The translations under genes were made by a program, and so were the position numbers. From assembly GCF_026210795.1 (NCBI RefSeq), contig NC_089442.1, positions 1,302,001-1,366,000 of the forward strand: a stretch of DNA of 64,000 nt, given 5' to 3'. Under the pieces are notes generated by a model. It was not told the origin of the DNA, made no database searches, and saw only the letters and a program-made list of their open reading frames with translations. Source of the DNA: Rhizophagus irregularis (Eukaryota > Glomeromycota > Glomeromycetes > Glomerales > Glomeraceae). Positions 1 through 13,094 of the stretch are shown piece by piece (the stretch's first letter is position 1; each line of letters starts with the position of its first letter).

Positions 1-747
1 ATAAATGATCAACAAATAATCAATGAATGATCGGCAAAAATTGTGATAAAATAAGAATGTCCACTATACTATTGTGAGGTCAGAACTAAAAATTTAATTT
101 GAATAAAGAAGCTTGCACTTTTATTTAATAATCAAAAATATTTATAATATTGGGATAAATTGAATGATAATTGATGAGGTGATTTGTTGATAATGATGTA
201 GAATATTGGATAAAAGGAAATTGCAGCATAAAAACATTTTGTATACAAAATAAGGTTAAATTGACAGGAGGAGTTTGATTGGTACCTGGATTAACATCTT
301 GCATGGTAATTTCTAGAATTAAAGGATTTTTAGGGCATCTGTAGAAATGCATTGAGAATCATAATATGTGACCTATAGAGGTGGTAAGATGATTTCTCCT
401 TGTATTATACCAGTTTCATTATATATTGCTTACTGATTGAGTCTGATAATATAATACTATTTTTGTGGTCTGCAATTAAATAAATAAGAAAAGAGATTAT
501 CTTATTAGGTAGAGTAATTCTTTTGAGTGTATGCTAATTCTAATAAGAGGATATCAACATAGTTATATTATATCTTAGGTCCATATGCGCTGATCTTTGG
601 AACTAAGGATTTAACAATTTAATTTTGAAAAACGTGATATTTGTTTCACAACCCCTAATTTTAATTGCGTTACATGATCATCTTTTGCGGACTGATAAAA
701 AAAATGGAACTTTTACTTTTGAAATAAAGAATATACTATCTATAAAC

Positions 748-828
748 ACAAATAAACAACGTGAAAGAAGATGGGTTTTTAACGTTTAGATGGGTTTATG
801 ATATAGAAAAGTCTTTCACGTTATTTGT
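748..828. repeat. Short inverted repeat (MITE-like hairpin)
   Basis: The left end reads ACAAATAAACAACGTGAAAG and the right end is its reverse complement apart from a 4-base indel, with about 43 bases between. Size and symmetry suggest a very short MITE or a solo hairpin. No target duplication is obvious. Confidence 0.5.
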
Positions 829-1737
829 ACATTAAATATAATAAGTAACTATTTTTATTTGTTTCTAAAGGTTTTTAATGTGTAGTAAAGTTGTAAAAAA
901 GTGTAAAAGCCTAAAACTTAAAGCAAAACTTGGTATGATTTATTTGTTTATTTATTTGTTTATTTTATATCATATTTTAAAGAATTTTAAGTAATAAAAA
1001 GTTTTATCATTTATTTTAAACTTAGGCAAATTTTATTCAAGAATCTGATAGTGGGAAACTTATGTGATCTCTTTAACTCCTTGTCAATAATAGGTTTATT
1101 TTAATATCATTGGAATTATCTTATTTAAAGCTTTATTTTGGTATAATTTTACTATATTTGAATCATAAGTTACAGAAAAAATATTTTTATTTAAATAATA
1201 AATAATATATTACAAAAATTAATAACTTAACTAATATAAAATTTATTTTTATGAAAATATTATTAGTAGATTCTACTCAAATAGAGCTTTCAATTAAGCA
1301 TAATTTTGTTTGGTTTAAATAATAGGATGCCAAAATATATGAGTTTTTTGAAAATTTCACGTACGCTTATTACAAATGTTAAATGCACGTGATAGTATTG
1401 TCCATCCGATCATTTCCATAATGGTTTTTGGAATATTTTTATCATAAACTAAATGACTAAAGGATAATTAATCCTCAATTCTGCAAATTGGCAGATATGC
1501 TTGTAATAATAGATAGAAGGGTGAAAATGTATTATTTTAGTATTTGACAATGGTTTGTATATTAAGGATGATTTCACTACACAAAATAGTATAATATTGA
1601 TCAAAAAAAATTTTTTAATTTCATTTTAAGGTATATGATATGGATATCCTGTACCCTACTTTTGTTATACAAGATCTGAAGTGTATAAAAATTGTTTAAA
1701 TTCTAAAATCTTTCTTCTGGAGCTTTTACTAGGTCAG

Positions 1738-1862
1738 TATAGTGCTGTGACTGCATTTGGGTTTGTGTCTGGAGTTGTGACAGTGACTGCATTTGAATTT
1801 GCATTTGGAGTTGCAACTGTGATAACGGGCTTGAATCTGACTGCTGAATCACCAGCAATAAT
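1738..1862 (-). repeat. Two-copy 36-bp repeat with an open minus-strand frame
   Basis: Two adjacent 36-bp copies lie here. On the minus strand they read a 12-residue Thr/Asn/Ala/Pro-rich repeat (VTVATPNANSNA, then VTVTTPDTNPNA) that ends in a stop near 1738. The reverse strand gives a hydrophobic 66-residue frame that looks like a shadow. It may be the last exon of an otherwise lost gene. No family is recognised. Confidence 0.3.
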
Positions 1863-4800
1863 GGTGGTTAGAATTAGTTAAGGTTACTTTTTACTTAAGA
1901 GAACATACCTAATAGTTACTCTTATTTTAGGAATCCTGAACGGACAGATGAGCAAATGACTAGTGATCATATTTGTAGAAGAAATCTTTTAGTGGCTGGA
2001 ATTGCTAGGTGTAGTTAAAGATTTGTGAAATTTGAAATCCATTTTTATATAATAAATATCTGCAATAAGATTGATGCAATTGATAATTTTAACTAGTATT
2101 AATTCTCTTAAAACCTTTTTCTAATATGACATTATAAATTTTTATTTCCTATAATTTCCATAACAGAAAATTTTCCTCCTGTATTCTTTTATAAGTAATT
2201 TAATATTATATATGCTTTAAAATATCACATAAATCTCCTTTAACATATTTCTGTTTCTATTAAAGTAATTGGATATGTTAATTTAAAATCATAGTTCCAT
2301 TCTGTTTTTTTTAATTAGATATATTAAATCTTTTTCTAATCATTTATCTTTTTTTTCATCTAAGTAGTATTGATTTATCAGTCTTACTTCTTATTCTTGT
2401 ATAAGTAAACTTTTCTTTTGTTTAAATTATCTATTTTAAAAAGCTTTGATTTTATATTTTATATTATACAATTTCTCACTATTTTCCATGCAAGTTTTCC
2501 AGTTAATACTTTCTCCTTAAATATATGATCTGTATATTTTCAAATTAACATTTCACTTTATAAAAGTCAATTACTAGGGATATATCATTTAATATTGGTT
2601 TTTGTTAATAATACTTGATTTTAACCCAAACCTTTCTAATGCTTTATCAAGACCAGAATTAAATAATACAGAAATTTAACCCCTAATAATATTCGGATGT
2701 TGAATATCTGTAAAAATGTTCTGGTTATGTGATATTGACTGAGCACGTGTTGAAGTAATTTTGCAAAGTTAAATTTTCATTAATAAATGATAAAAAGTAC
2801 ATTGCAGACCTAGCATAATTATTTACCAGCAACTTGTTTTCCCTTATCCTTTGTAAATAAATTTGAGGAATGTTCCTATTTCATATTGTTACTTTACCGA
2901 CTTTAATGAGTTTGAAATACATTTATCTATTAAATATTTTTACAAAATATTCCTTATATATGATTTCCACTTTAGCATTTGATTATAACAAATATGAATA
3001 GATTCTATTACATTTGTAATAGTACTATAATTATGTCTTATCCAAATATAATAATTATCTGATCATTTTATCTAGTATAAACTCTTTAACCTTTTAGTAA
3101 GTTATAAAATTCCAGTATTGATGGTAATTTACTCTTTAAAATATGTTTGGTAATTATATATGTTTATCATATATTATTAAGAAATTAGGAGTCTACTATA
3201 TTTGGATATATTGCCTCACTTATTTTAATATAAAGTCTAATTTTTTTGATGCGGTAGATTTTAATAAAGTTTTATAAAAATTATAAATTTACTAATTATA
3301 ATAAAAATAATTTAGTAATTATTAATAAACTAACATATATTTTTACCAATATGTTATTGATATTTGTTAAATCTAAAATACCAATGATTATAATCAATCT
3401 TTTTATAATAATCATGAAGCTATGATTATAATTGAAAGGATTTTAGAGGCATTTGATGCTTATCAAAGTAGAATGGAAAGCAACAGTGAAGCTAAATAAA
3501 TGTTTAGAATAATAAAAAATAATGAATAAGTATATTACAGTTTTTAGCTATCTAGCTTCAGATGCAATTTCCCAATCATTATCCTTTTTTCGTAGCATAT
3601 TGCTATCTCCGAATCTTCTGGTAAAATAATAACGTAATCACCTATGGTTAATGTAAATTTGTTGCTTTACTAATAGGGTTACAATTAATATATTTTAAAT
3701 TTAATATTTTGAGGTTTTCTCTCTTAATTCTTAATTCAACTGGTGTGACAAATATGAGTAATGAGTTATGCTGGAATTAGTAATCTTAGCATTTCTGACA
3801 AGTATATATGAATATTTTAAACATACTGTTTTCCTTTTCTACTTAATGTTCATTTAAACTTTACTTTCTAAACCTCTTTCCTGTATACAATTTCATGATC
3901 TCTATGATATTCTGTTGATTCAATGTTGAAAATAATTATTTAACTTCTTAAGACAATTGTTTTGGCCTTAAAGCTAAAGAATATTAATAGATATATTAAT
4001 TACTATCATTTTTATTTATAAAAAATATTTCACATTAAAAAGGCTATGATTTAATCAAACAGAAAAGATGCATGGATTATTCATCATGAAATTAAAGAAG
4101 AAAGCCCCAAAAAGATATACTTTTACACTCTATTAAGTAGAATGCAAAACCATTGTAACTTGATATGTATTGCAGTATATTTTGTGAATAGGATGCAATT
4201 ATATTAAGGCTAATATATAATTCTGCATGTTGATAATTAATAATAAGCCTATCTGCATTCCAGAATGGGAATAGATATCTATATTATGTATAGTATTGTG
4301 AAAGCTACTTTTTATACATTAAAGACTCTCCTCAATTCCTTGATTATATTTAATTTTGACATATACATAGGTTATGTAACAAATATATTTGCTATAGTTT
4401 TACTGAAGTCAATGTAAGGTCAATCTCATTTCTTTAGATTCTCCATAAGAATATTCAACAAAACTTGAAAAACCTTCTTTACCCTCATCCTTACTTGCTT
4501 TATGTAATTTAATATAATTCATTCTTAATTATCATTATATATTAAAAGTAAGTACCTCTTTAAAGTTTGATAGTTCATTAATTAACAAGATCATATTATG
4601 ATTTAAAATTTTGAAGTTATTGGTTGTAGTTTAAGTCCTGATTATTAAATTTTCGCAAAACTAATTAAAATATTACAATTTTATAATTTAATAACTTTTA
4701 TGAATAAAATTGCCAATCCACAAAGTCCAGTCGTTCCATTGGATATTGCCAAAAAGTCTAACAAGAACCACAATCAGCAATACATATAGTAATTAATGAA

Positions 4801-7270
4801 TGGATAATATGACTGGTAATCTATCTCCTCTTGAGTTTGTAATGAACTTTGTTTTGTAACTTATAAAAATCAAAATAGTATAGCTTAACAAATTTTAAAT
4901 GTAAATAAATCTTTAACATATGAGAAAACAGTAATTCTTTCAAGTAAAACAAAGGAGTACCGATCCAAAGCATTGGATATCTTAAATATTTGAACTTTTT
5001 CCTAACAGTAATTTCTCTAAAAGAAATTTTGGAATAAAATTCGAAAATGGGAAAAAGTGAAGATTGTCCAACTACTAAACTTTATTTTTGGTAGATGGTA
5101 ACATGTTTCGTCTTTGGAAGAATCAAGGCTGTATCATTCTCCCACTTTAATTTTTTGTAGGAATATGTACATGTATTGTTTGAAAGCACATTAACAACTT
5201 TTGATTTAAAACATTATTGTTAGCCATTACAATTTTAGTGGAATTTTTCAATATTATAAGAGTTAGGAGAATAAGGAATAAAATTAAAATAAAGTGTATA
5301 AATAATGTATTAAATAGTTTAACTATAAAACCTTTTCTATTTGATTATTATTTTGGCTTTCTGATTTTTACTTATTGAATCTTTTTCAATAAAAGTTGCA
5401 GAACATGCATATAAACATTAAATTAAATATAATGCTTAATGTGATTACTATTAGTAAACACAAATCTTTTAATTGAATATATGTTTAATCTAGTATTTTC
5501 TGATTTTAACTACATAAAAAGTTATTAAGTGAATGAACTTGAAAATGAATGAAGGATCAATTCCTGACTTTATGAAACTGGCATGGCTCATTATTAGAAA
5601 CTTGTTTTCTAATGTAATAATTTTTCATTTTGAACAAAGTTTATCAATTGTTTCTGTGGATGTATCCGGTGGATGCATGTGTTTGTGAGTGCATCAGCGA
5701 ATAGTTTTATAAGTATTTGCCAATATTCCTCACAATGGTAACTATTATATAAATTTTGAAGTAAATGGATGTGGATCATTGGATCATCATTTGAGGGTCA
5801 TATATGAATGGGCATCATCAATGTTGTTGTTTAGAATTGGGCTAACATATTTATATAGTAGGAGGGAAAATTTATAACATAGAACTCCATGCCAGACAGG
5901 AATATAAAGCTGATTAACTTGAATTAAAATTAATATTTTAACATGATGTTGACATATATATATGAGTTTAAAGAAATTGTAGAAATTGTTTTCTATATAA
6001 AAATATATAATGCATAAAAAGAATAGGAGTCAAAAAAAAAAAGAAAAGTTTTGAACTCCTGCTCATTATATATTTCTTTCAATATCATAAGCCCCAATTT
6101 GTACAACATAATGGTTTTTTTTTGACTGTAGTATCTATGTAAACTGTATGAAATTCCTGATGAGGCACAATAAAATTTAACACAGCCATTGTGAATTACT
6201 ATTCAACAATAACAAGATAGTTTAAACTTTACAATACCTAAATACCTAACCTAGATTATTATCCTTTTTGATATTGAATTTATTGGATTAAATTTTTTTA
6301 TTATTGTTTATGATTAATATTTACTAATGAATTGCTGAATCAATGAAATAACTAAATATTTTTTTTTTTTCCTTACAAAATATTAACATCTCATAATTTA
6401 AATCTAAAGTTAATTACTTGTATTAAAAATGGGATGCTACTAAAAGTAATACATTGTGGTAAGATACATTTATTGATTTATTATTATCAAGACCATAAAA
6501 TCTCTAATGTTAATAAAAATATTTATAAGACAAATTTCGTGCAACACTTGGATCACAAAGTTAATAAAGTTTATTAATTCTTTATAAAATTATTTTGTGA
6601 TGAATAGATCTCTAATAGAAAAATTTTCTTTGCAATTATATTTATTGAACATAAATGTTAAATCCAGCTTATTATTAATAATGATATTAAAATTTAACTT
6701 TATATATTCTCTAAATTCGGGTTTACTCTCAAAAGAATTCATTTATTAAATGAACAGATAAATTATTCTAACACAATGAATATTAAAATTAAAGTATATT
6801 AAATGGTTTGATCAAGTTTTATCATAAAATATTTGCAACTTTATATCTATATTGGTGTTTTATAAGCTACTATATACACTTTGATCATGTGCAGTGGCTT
6901 TTCGAAAATTTCCAATCAAATTATAACACATTTAAATCAAAACAAACAATAAGCCTCCCAAACAAATTACGTTAATTAAAAAGTAATTTTCATACCTGTA
7001 GTTGGTTTAAGTAATTTTTCAAGTTAATGAGGTATGAGGAAGTTATGAAGGCAAGAGGAAAAAATAAAATTACAAATTGGTCGATGATTGCAATCATTGA
7101 AAATTCTTCAAAAAAGTTTGCATACCACTACTACTGTATGTAAGAAGCTTAATATTTCCTAAAAAATAAATATAAATTTATCATTTTTGTTGATTATCTC
7201 AGGACCAAACAAAATCTATTCGTGTAATAGTGTCCATATAAAAGAAGCAATTATTCACATGGCGTGATTG

Positions 7271-8471
7271 TGGCTTCAAGCACCCAAGAGCACCGTAACC
7301 AAAAATTACAGTCATATGATTTTTTTGATTGTACTACAAAACAAAATGTCCGATCAAAACATCCTATATTCATTAATAATTACGAATATCAAATATATAG
7401 ATAATCTTTTTTCTGCCAATATATTGACTCATTTTAACGTTATTACTCAACAATTTTTATCTTTTCTTTATTTTAATAATGGAAGAAATATACACTTTCG
7501 CCGTTGTTCCAAAAACAAAGCAGCAAATTTTTTTCTTAGTAAAAAGGAGAAGAGTTAAGGAAAGTATGTACTCACTGTCGCGAACAAATATCTAATAACA
7601 ATAAAAAGCAAAATATCGATAATAGAACTTGATGAGTTAAAGCAAATCATTGCTAGAAAGATACGTGTTAATGATCATAACTGTTTTTATGAAATTTCAT
7701 AAAAGTGTGTAGCATTTTCAAACTCAAATGGTAAATTTTTCAAAAGATTTTATTGATTTTATTACTATAATATTGCTAATTTTTTCATTTTTTTTTATTT
7801 ATAAGCTTTATGTGATGTTACAAATGATTTAGTGCAATAATGGCAGCATACAAAATATTGAAGAAATAAAAGATGGTGAATTAATTTTTGCTGAACTGGA
7901 AACTTATTTGTATGAAGCTAAAAAAATAGGTATAGAACAACACCAAGCAAAAAATTAGCACTGGGCCAATTAAGTAGTTAAAAATTTTTAAGGAATGAAA
8001 GAGGTAGTTGACGATATTAAATTATATTCAAGAAGAATAACTTTTCCACGCACTTTTTAATTAATAAAACGCGTTACTATTTTTTTTAAAAAAAAAAAAA
8101 ATTCCACGCACTTGGAAGGATCATAACGAGAATACAATGTTCTTAAAATAACTTTTTTATTAATATGTACACGTTTAATAAAGCCTATTTAGTAATAATA
8201 GTATCTAATATATATCAATAAAATATGTTCAATCTTTAAAATAATTAATAAATTACACCAAATTTTAAAGCAATTTTATAAGTTGATGCATAATAAAATA
8301 TAAAAAATAATAAAAATAAACGAAACTTAATATTCGTAATACAAATTTTTATCTGCAAATTATTGATGAACAGGAGAGATGTTTTTGATTGGACATTTTG
8401 TTTCGTAGTATAACCAAAATATCACATGACTGTAACTTTTGGTTATGGTGCTCTTAAGCTTGATACCAAAT
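7271..8471. mobile_element. Non-autonomous DNA transposon with long terminal inverted repeats
   Basis: The left about 90 bp (7271-7361) and the reverse complement of the right about 90 bp (8382-8471) match closely. Shared blocks include AAGAGCACC, TAACCAAAA, TTACAGTCAT and AACAAAATGTCC. The interior has only broken coding traces: a CxxC stretch near 7566 (CTHCREQ) and a Leu/Glu-rich run near 7625, in different frames. Long TIRs are typical of Mutator-like elements. The superfamily is inferred because I see no clean target duplication. Confidence 0.65.
8043..8113. other. Poly(A)-ended insert between 12-bp direct repeats
   Basis: TTCCACGCACTT occurs at about 8044 and again at about 8102. It flanks a short segment ending in eight T and fourteen A residues. 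A poly(A) end followed by a 12-bp duplication resembles a severely truncated retroposed copy, although the segment is only about 46 bp. Confidence 0.3.
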
Positions 8472-9429
8472 TTTTTATTGATATTTACTTATCCGCCGTA
8501 TGGAATATCATTGATTTTATGAAAATAATTAAACATGAATAAATTATATCCAATATTTATTTGAACAAAATATGAATACTTCTTCCGTAATATGAAATTT
8601 AGATAATAAATTAATTTATATAATGAGATTAATTCATTAGATATCAACTAAATATACAAAAAACTAAAATTATCTTATCTATTTAGGCGCTTTATTTTTA
8701 TTGAGGATTGAAAGAAGAGAATATTTTGAGATAATTCAAATTCTATTAACTAAAGAGTTTTAAAACTGGGATAAATATATGTTGCAGCATTTATCAGCAC
8801 TATTATTTAGGATTGAAAGTATTTCGAAATATTTCGAAATATTTCTAACTAAAAGGTTTTAAAAAAATAGATAAAAATGTTTTGCAGTTTAATTAGCTAC
8901 ATCACTTTATTACTAGCTGCGAAATATTGTTATTTAGCATAAAAAAATATACATTATTATAAAAGCTTATTTAATCATATTTACGTTATGAAAAAATATA
9001 TTTTCAAATATACTAGAAGATTTGATTTCTTCAATTTAATATGTTAGAACTAGATATTATTGAACGAAACGTACGGTGCGCATAATTACTCCCCTATTTT
9101 TCCTGCAGAATTATTTTTCTTTTAATAATCCGAAAGAATTATTCGAATAGATAGCTGGAGCTAATCTTAATGTGTTTTCCTATTTTATTTACATAATAAA
9201 TAAATATAAACAAAATTTAATAGGTCAGATGAAATCAAATAATATTTGCAACTATTCCTGCAAGTATTAATATTAGCTTTTTCAATATTTCGCTTAATTC
9301 CGGGTAAATCTCGCCTACTTAGCGTTAGAGATCTTAAATTATTAAATTTAGATTCCGCATAGATAACGAAAATACTTTTTACTTTAAATACCTTTCAATA
9401 TCTATGTCAAGATCTAGTTCTTTCAAACC
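8472..9429. other. Intergenic, nothing recognised
   Basis: AT-rich sequence. There is a small 11-bp tandem motif (TATTTCGAAA) near 8820-8850 and no supportable gene, RNA or mobile element. Confidence 0.4.
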
Positions 9430-11215
9430 GAAAATTTTGTTTTTTCTCCAAACTGAAATTTTTTTTTTTATTAAATAATCCTATATTATTTTTTTCCGAT
9501 CTTTTTTTTTAGGGCGTATTGTTTTTTTTTAAAAAAATTCGTTTCACTCTTTTTGGACTGAAATATTGTCCTTTTTTCAGAATTTTTTTCGGTACTTATT
9601 TTTTTTTTTTCAGGTTCCTTTTTTTCGGAAATTTCTCTTTTTTTAAACCAATTTCTTTCCTCTCAAATTTTTTTATTATTATTAAATAAAGAAATAAAAT
9701 ATTATATTAAATATATTTACAAAATTATTGTTTTTTTTAAAAAAAATCAAGTATCATGTAGGAAAATTGAAAATTTGACCGATGTTGATAGAAAGATGAT
9801 TAAGGTTTTTTCAATTAAATTGAACATTGGATAAATATTTAATTCATAAAAATCAAAAAAAAAATAGATATTTTTACAATATTTTATAATTAATTAATTG
9901 AAGTAATTGTTGATTTAATAATAGATTATTATAACCAAATCCATATCCGAAATTCTCTTTTAATCAAATGGTTTAGTTAAATTAATAATTTATCGAGTAA
10001 AATGAGTAAAATGAGTATTAAAAGCATAATAATAAATGAAATGAACAGATTCTAATACATTTAATTGTTTAAATATTTTTCCCAAGTTGTATCTTCATAA
10101 TATTAAAGTTTTTTTGTAAATACTTTTAAAAAATTAATCAATTTATATTGATAATTATTTTTTCACAATTCCTTAATTAATTCGAATTTCATTCTACATC
10201 AAACGTCAAATCATTAATATAAATAGCTACATTATTGTAAATATAATTGGGAATTGCTGAACGTCGCTTGGGCAATTGTTGCCTGGATTTTTTCGAATAT
10301 TTCACGTGATGTACAATATATAAAGAGCAAAATTTATTAATTGGCTGACAGCTGATTTTTTCAGCTAATTTTTGATTAACTAAACTTTTTATCGTAAAAG
10401 ATATTAAAAATTTTTTTTTGCAAACATATTTATTCAAAATAATCTTATCTAATGAAATTCTATTTGCAAATATTAAAATTTAAATCACACGTTTACGATT
10501 TTAAAGAAAAAAATCACATTTATTTTTAATGAAGTGATACAAATAAAAGAAAAGACAAGTAAATTACAATGATCAAGAAGAAAGATGCTAATAAAAAATG
10601 AAATAACAATGGAATAATGGAAAGTAATAGAAGATGAAAGGGAGTAAAAAAGAGTAATGTGAAGTGATTAGGACATGATGGGAGATGAAGAGAGTGATAG
10701 GAAGATGAAGAGAGAGTGATGAGAGACAAAAAAAAGTGATGGGAAATAAACAGCAGGAGAGAAAAAGAAATAATGGAAAATGAAAAGATGTAATAGAAAT
10801 AATGGGAAGCAAAAAGAGAAGTAATAGAAGGTGAAAAATGATGAGAGACAAAAAATAAAAAATGATCATGATAGGAGGTTGGATAATGAACGAAACCAGG
10901 TAAAAAATAAACCATAAAGGAAGTTAATAATAAACGAAATATAAGATAGAAACAAAATAAAAAAAATAAAAAACATATCTTTATTAATTGTAAAACTGAA
11001 AGAACTAAAAATCCAAAAAAATTAGTTAAAAACGAAATATGAAACATAAACAAAATTAAAAAATAAAAAAAAGAAACGAAATGTAAATTGAAAAATAACT
11101 GAACCTTAATTGCAGAACTGGAAGGACTAAAGGACCTGAAAATAATGAAATAGAGTTAGTAAGAAACAAGTGTAAGAATGTAAAAATAAAAGAAAAAAGA
11201 AAAAATACCTCGAGA
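9430..11215 (-). repeat. Dispersed repeat, left copy (inverse of the one at 57.4-59.9 kb)
   Basis: There are three blocks. 9430-9700 is poly(T) broken by short words (CAGTTTGG-type, GGACAAT-type). 9770-10100 is a unique-looking block. 10500-11215 is strongly purine-rich on the plus strand. All three recur in the same relative order, reverse-complemented, at 57420-59860. The shared stretch GATATGGATTTGGTTATAAT is a good anchor. The long open frames on the pyrimidine strand (10526-11053 minus) are low-complexity Leu/Phe/Ser products of base bias, not genes. The repeat class is unknown. Confidence 0.65.
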
Positions 11216-11362
11216 TGAAATAAACCTCAAACCTATAATAAAAATGAGATTTGATAAACAAATAAACATGACGCAATCATGTGGCCAATCTGGCCAAACA
11301 AAAATATTAAATCTGCCACGTGATCGAAGACCCAGTCAATAACTCCCCCAGACCCACAGCGG

Positions 11363-11474
11363 CAAATGTATCGTTCTTATACAATCAGGTGCTATGTTCT
11401 TATACGACGTATATGTCACATAATATAAGTCGTATAAAATAGTATGTCATACATGTATAAAAACGATACATTTG
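11363..11474. mobile_element. 112-bp palindromic MITE
   Basis: The left terminus CAAATGTATCGTTCTTATAC (11363-11382) matches the reverse complement of 11455-11474 at 19 of 20 bases. The interior is itself rich in short palindromes (ACGACGT, CATACATG). It lies beside the left end of a larger inverted-repeat element. Confidence 0.65.
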
Positions 11475-12413
11475 CCCCCAACGTAACCATCAAAAAAAGC
11501 TTGGGCACGTGATTCATGTGATTTGACTGCAGCTATGGAAATTGCACTACGCAGTTATTGCTAAATTAACTTCCTAAGGTCAACACTAACTCCAAAGGTA
11601 AAAGTTTCAGCCTAAACCAACCTTCCTTACCTAACCCTAAGATACTCCTATGTCTACGTTATCTTCAAGGATAAGTATTTCCGCCTAAACCAACTTTCCT
11701 TACCCTAATCCTAAGATACTCCAATGTCAATGTTATCTTCAAAGATAAGTATTTCAGCCTAAAGTAACTTTCCTACCCACTCCAAAGATGATTGCTTGAG
11801 AATATAATGAAATTTTATAGATGTTAATTCATAAGAGTAAAACAAATTCTTTTAAATTAATAAATTAGTGTAATTATTTTATTAAAATAGAATGTAATAT
11901 TAATTTGACAATAAAATTTATTCAATTTCAATTTATTAAAATAATACATTAATTTAAAATAAATTATTTTAAATAATGAGTGCTATCAGTATGCCTTCCA
12001 TGTTAATGGCATGGTTCACTTATTTTGCCTTACTACTTTATGATTCAGACTAGTTTTGCTCTTCTAGAAGAGAAGGTAGCATTAATTAAACTGTCAAATA
12101 ACAGTTGCAAATTAGTTTGTTGAACTGGTATTATTGCTTACTTGGTGATTTCCAAGATATTAGGTTTATTCTACAGGTTTCATATTTTCTGCAAGTAGCT
12201 ATTGTAAATAAAATAAGCCAACTTTTTTTTTAAAAAAAAAAATTTGTATTCTTTGGTATTGGTAATGTAGATGCGAAAAGAAAGGAAAGCTTAAATAATA
12301 GCTTAAATAATACATGATAAATATTTAAATAGATCAGTTGACACAAACTGCGCCGTATGTAACAAAATCACATAAATCACATGCCTGAGCTTTTTTTGAT
12401 GGTGTTACTGGGG
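11475..12413. mobile_element. Element with about 45-bp inverted termini
   Basis: The left end (11483-11530) contains ACCATCAAAAAAAGCTTGGG and then a CACGTGATTCATGTGATTT-like tract. The reverse complement of 12350-12410 carries the same order (ACCATCAAAAAAAGCTCAGG, then a CATGTGATTTATGTGATTT tract). The interior has no ORF and holds the 73-74-bp tandem repeat listed separately. Probably non-autonomous; superfamily unknown. Confidence 0.5.
11582..11785. repeat. 73-74-bp tandem repeat, about 2.5 copies
   Basis: The word CCTAAACCAAC recurs at 11611 and 11684, with a decayed version at 11758. The intervening TAAGATACTCC and GTTATCTTCAA words repeat with the same spacing. Confidence 0.7.
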
Positions 12414-13094
12414 AAGATCCCAGTCAATGTTTACCAATTCCCAATATAATTTATATCATTCTAATATTATAATTATAATTTAATACATAAATAATTACAT
12501 CATTTGATGACATATTATTTACAGGTTGTGAGTTGTAAGTAATTAAGATTATCATTGATATTTGATAACCATTTCCACTATGAAAATCTCGTGTATAAAT
12601 CCGATCTATGAATTGTTTCAAGACTAATATAAAAAAAAAATCAACAAATTTGTATACATTAAATTAAATAATGTATCATATATACCATTATGAATACCTT
12701 TAAATATTTACAATTAAATGTTTAATACAATATGCAACCATGGCAAATAAATGATTTGAATTATAGACTTTTTAGTCAAGGTTGATTCTATACTTGATAA
12801 CAATTTGAGCATAATTTGCATAATATTAATTTTGAGTCCTTAAGTATATTAAAATATAAAAGCATTTAATATTGTAATATTATAAGAAAAATTGGTAAAT
12901 TTATGCAAATAATTATTAAATACTAATTTTTTTTATTTTAATTTATATTATATCATTATAAAAACATACTAATTAATATTATAAAATAAAAATACATTAT
13001 CATATAGGTAAAAAGCCTAAAATCAAATTAGTTAAACTTTTTATAATGAACTCCATATTATATTTATTATCAAACTTAAACACTTTTTTTTTAA
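12414..13094. other. Intergenic, 3' flank of the bromodomain gene
   Basis: AT-rich, with no ORF, RNA or repeat that I can support. Confidence 0.4.

Larger units (their letters stand above)
1..7270. other. AT-rich stretch without a convincing gene
   Basis: Both strands are broken by frequent stop codons and no recognisable family is seen. Small coding-like patches exist: 1931-2018 (+) follows a good splice acceptor and reads about 29 codons to a stop; about 3370-3492 (+) reads about 40 codons of charged sequence; 4045-4200 (+) reads about 50 codons. None has a start, partner exon or known domain that I can identify, so they are noted only as possible exon relics. Confidence 0.5.

Noticed and set aside
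10526-11053. 175-codon hydrophobic membrane-protein-like frame
   Set aside because: It is pure Leu/Phe/Ser/Tyr low complexity produced by a purine-rich tract. Several overlapping frames on the same strand look alike, and the homologous block at 57.4-58.1 kb gives different proteins.
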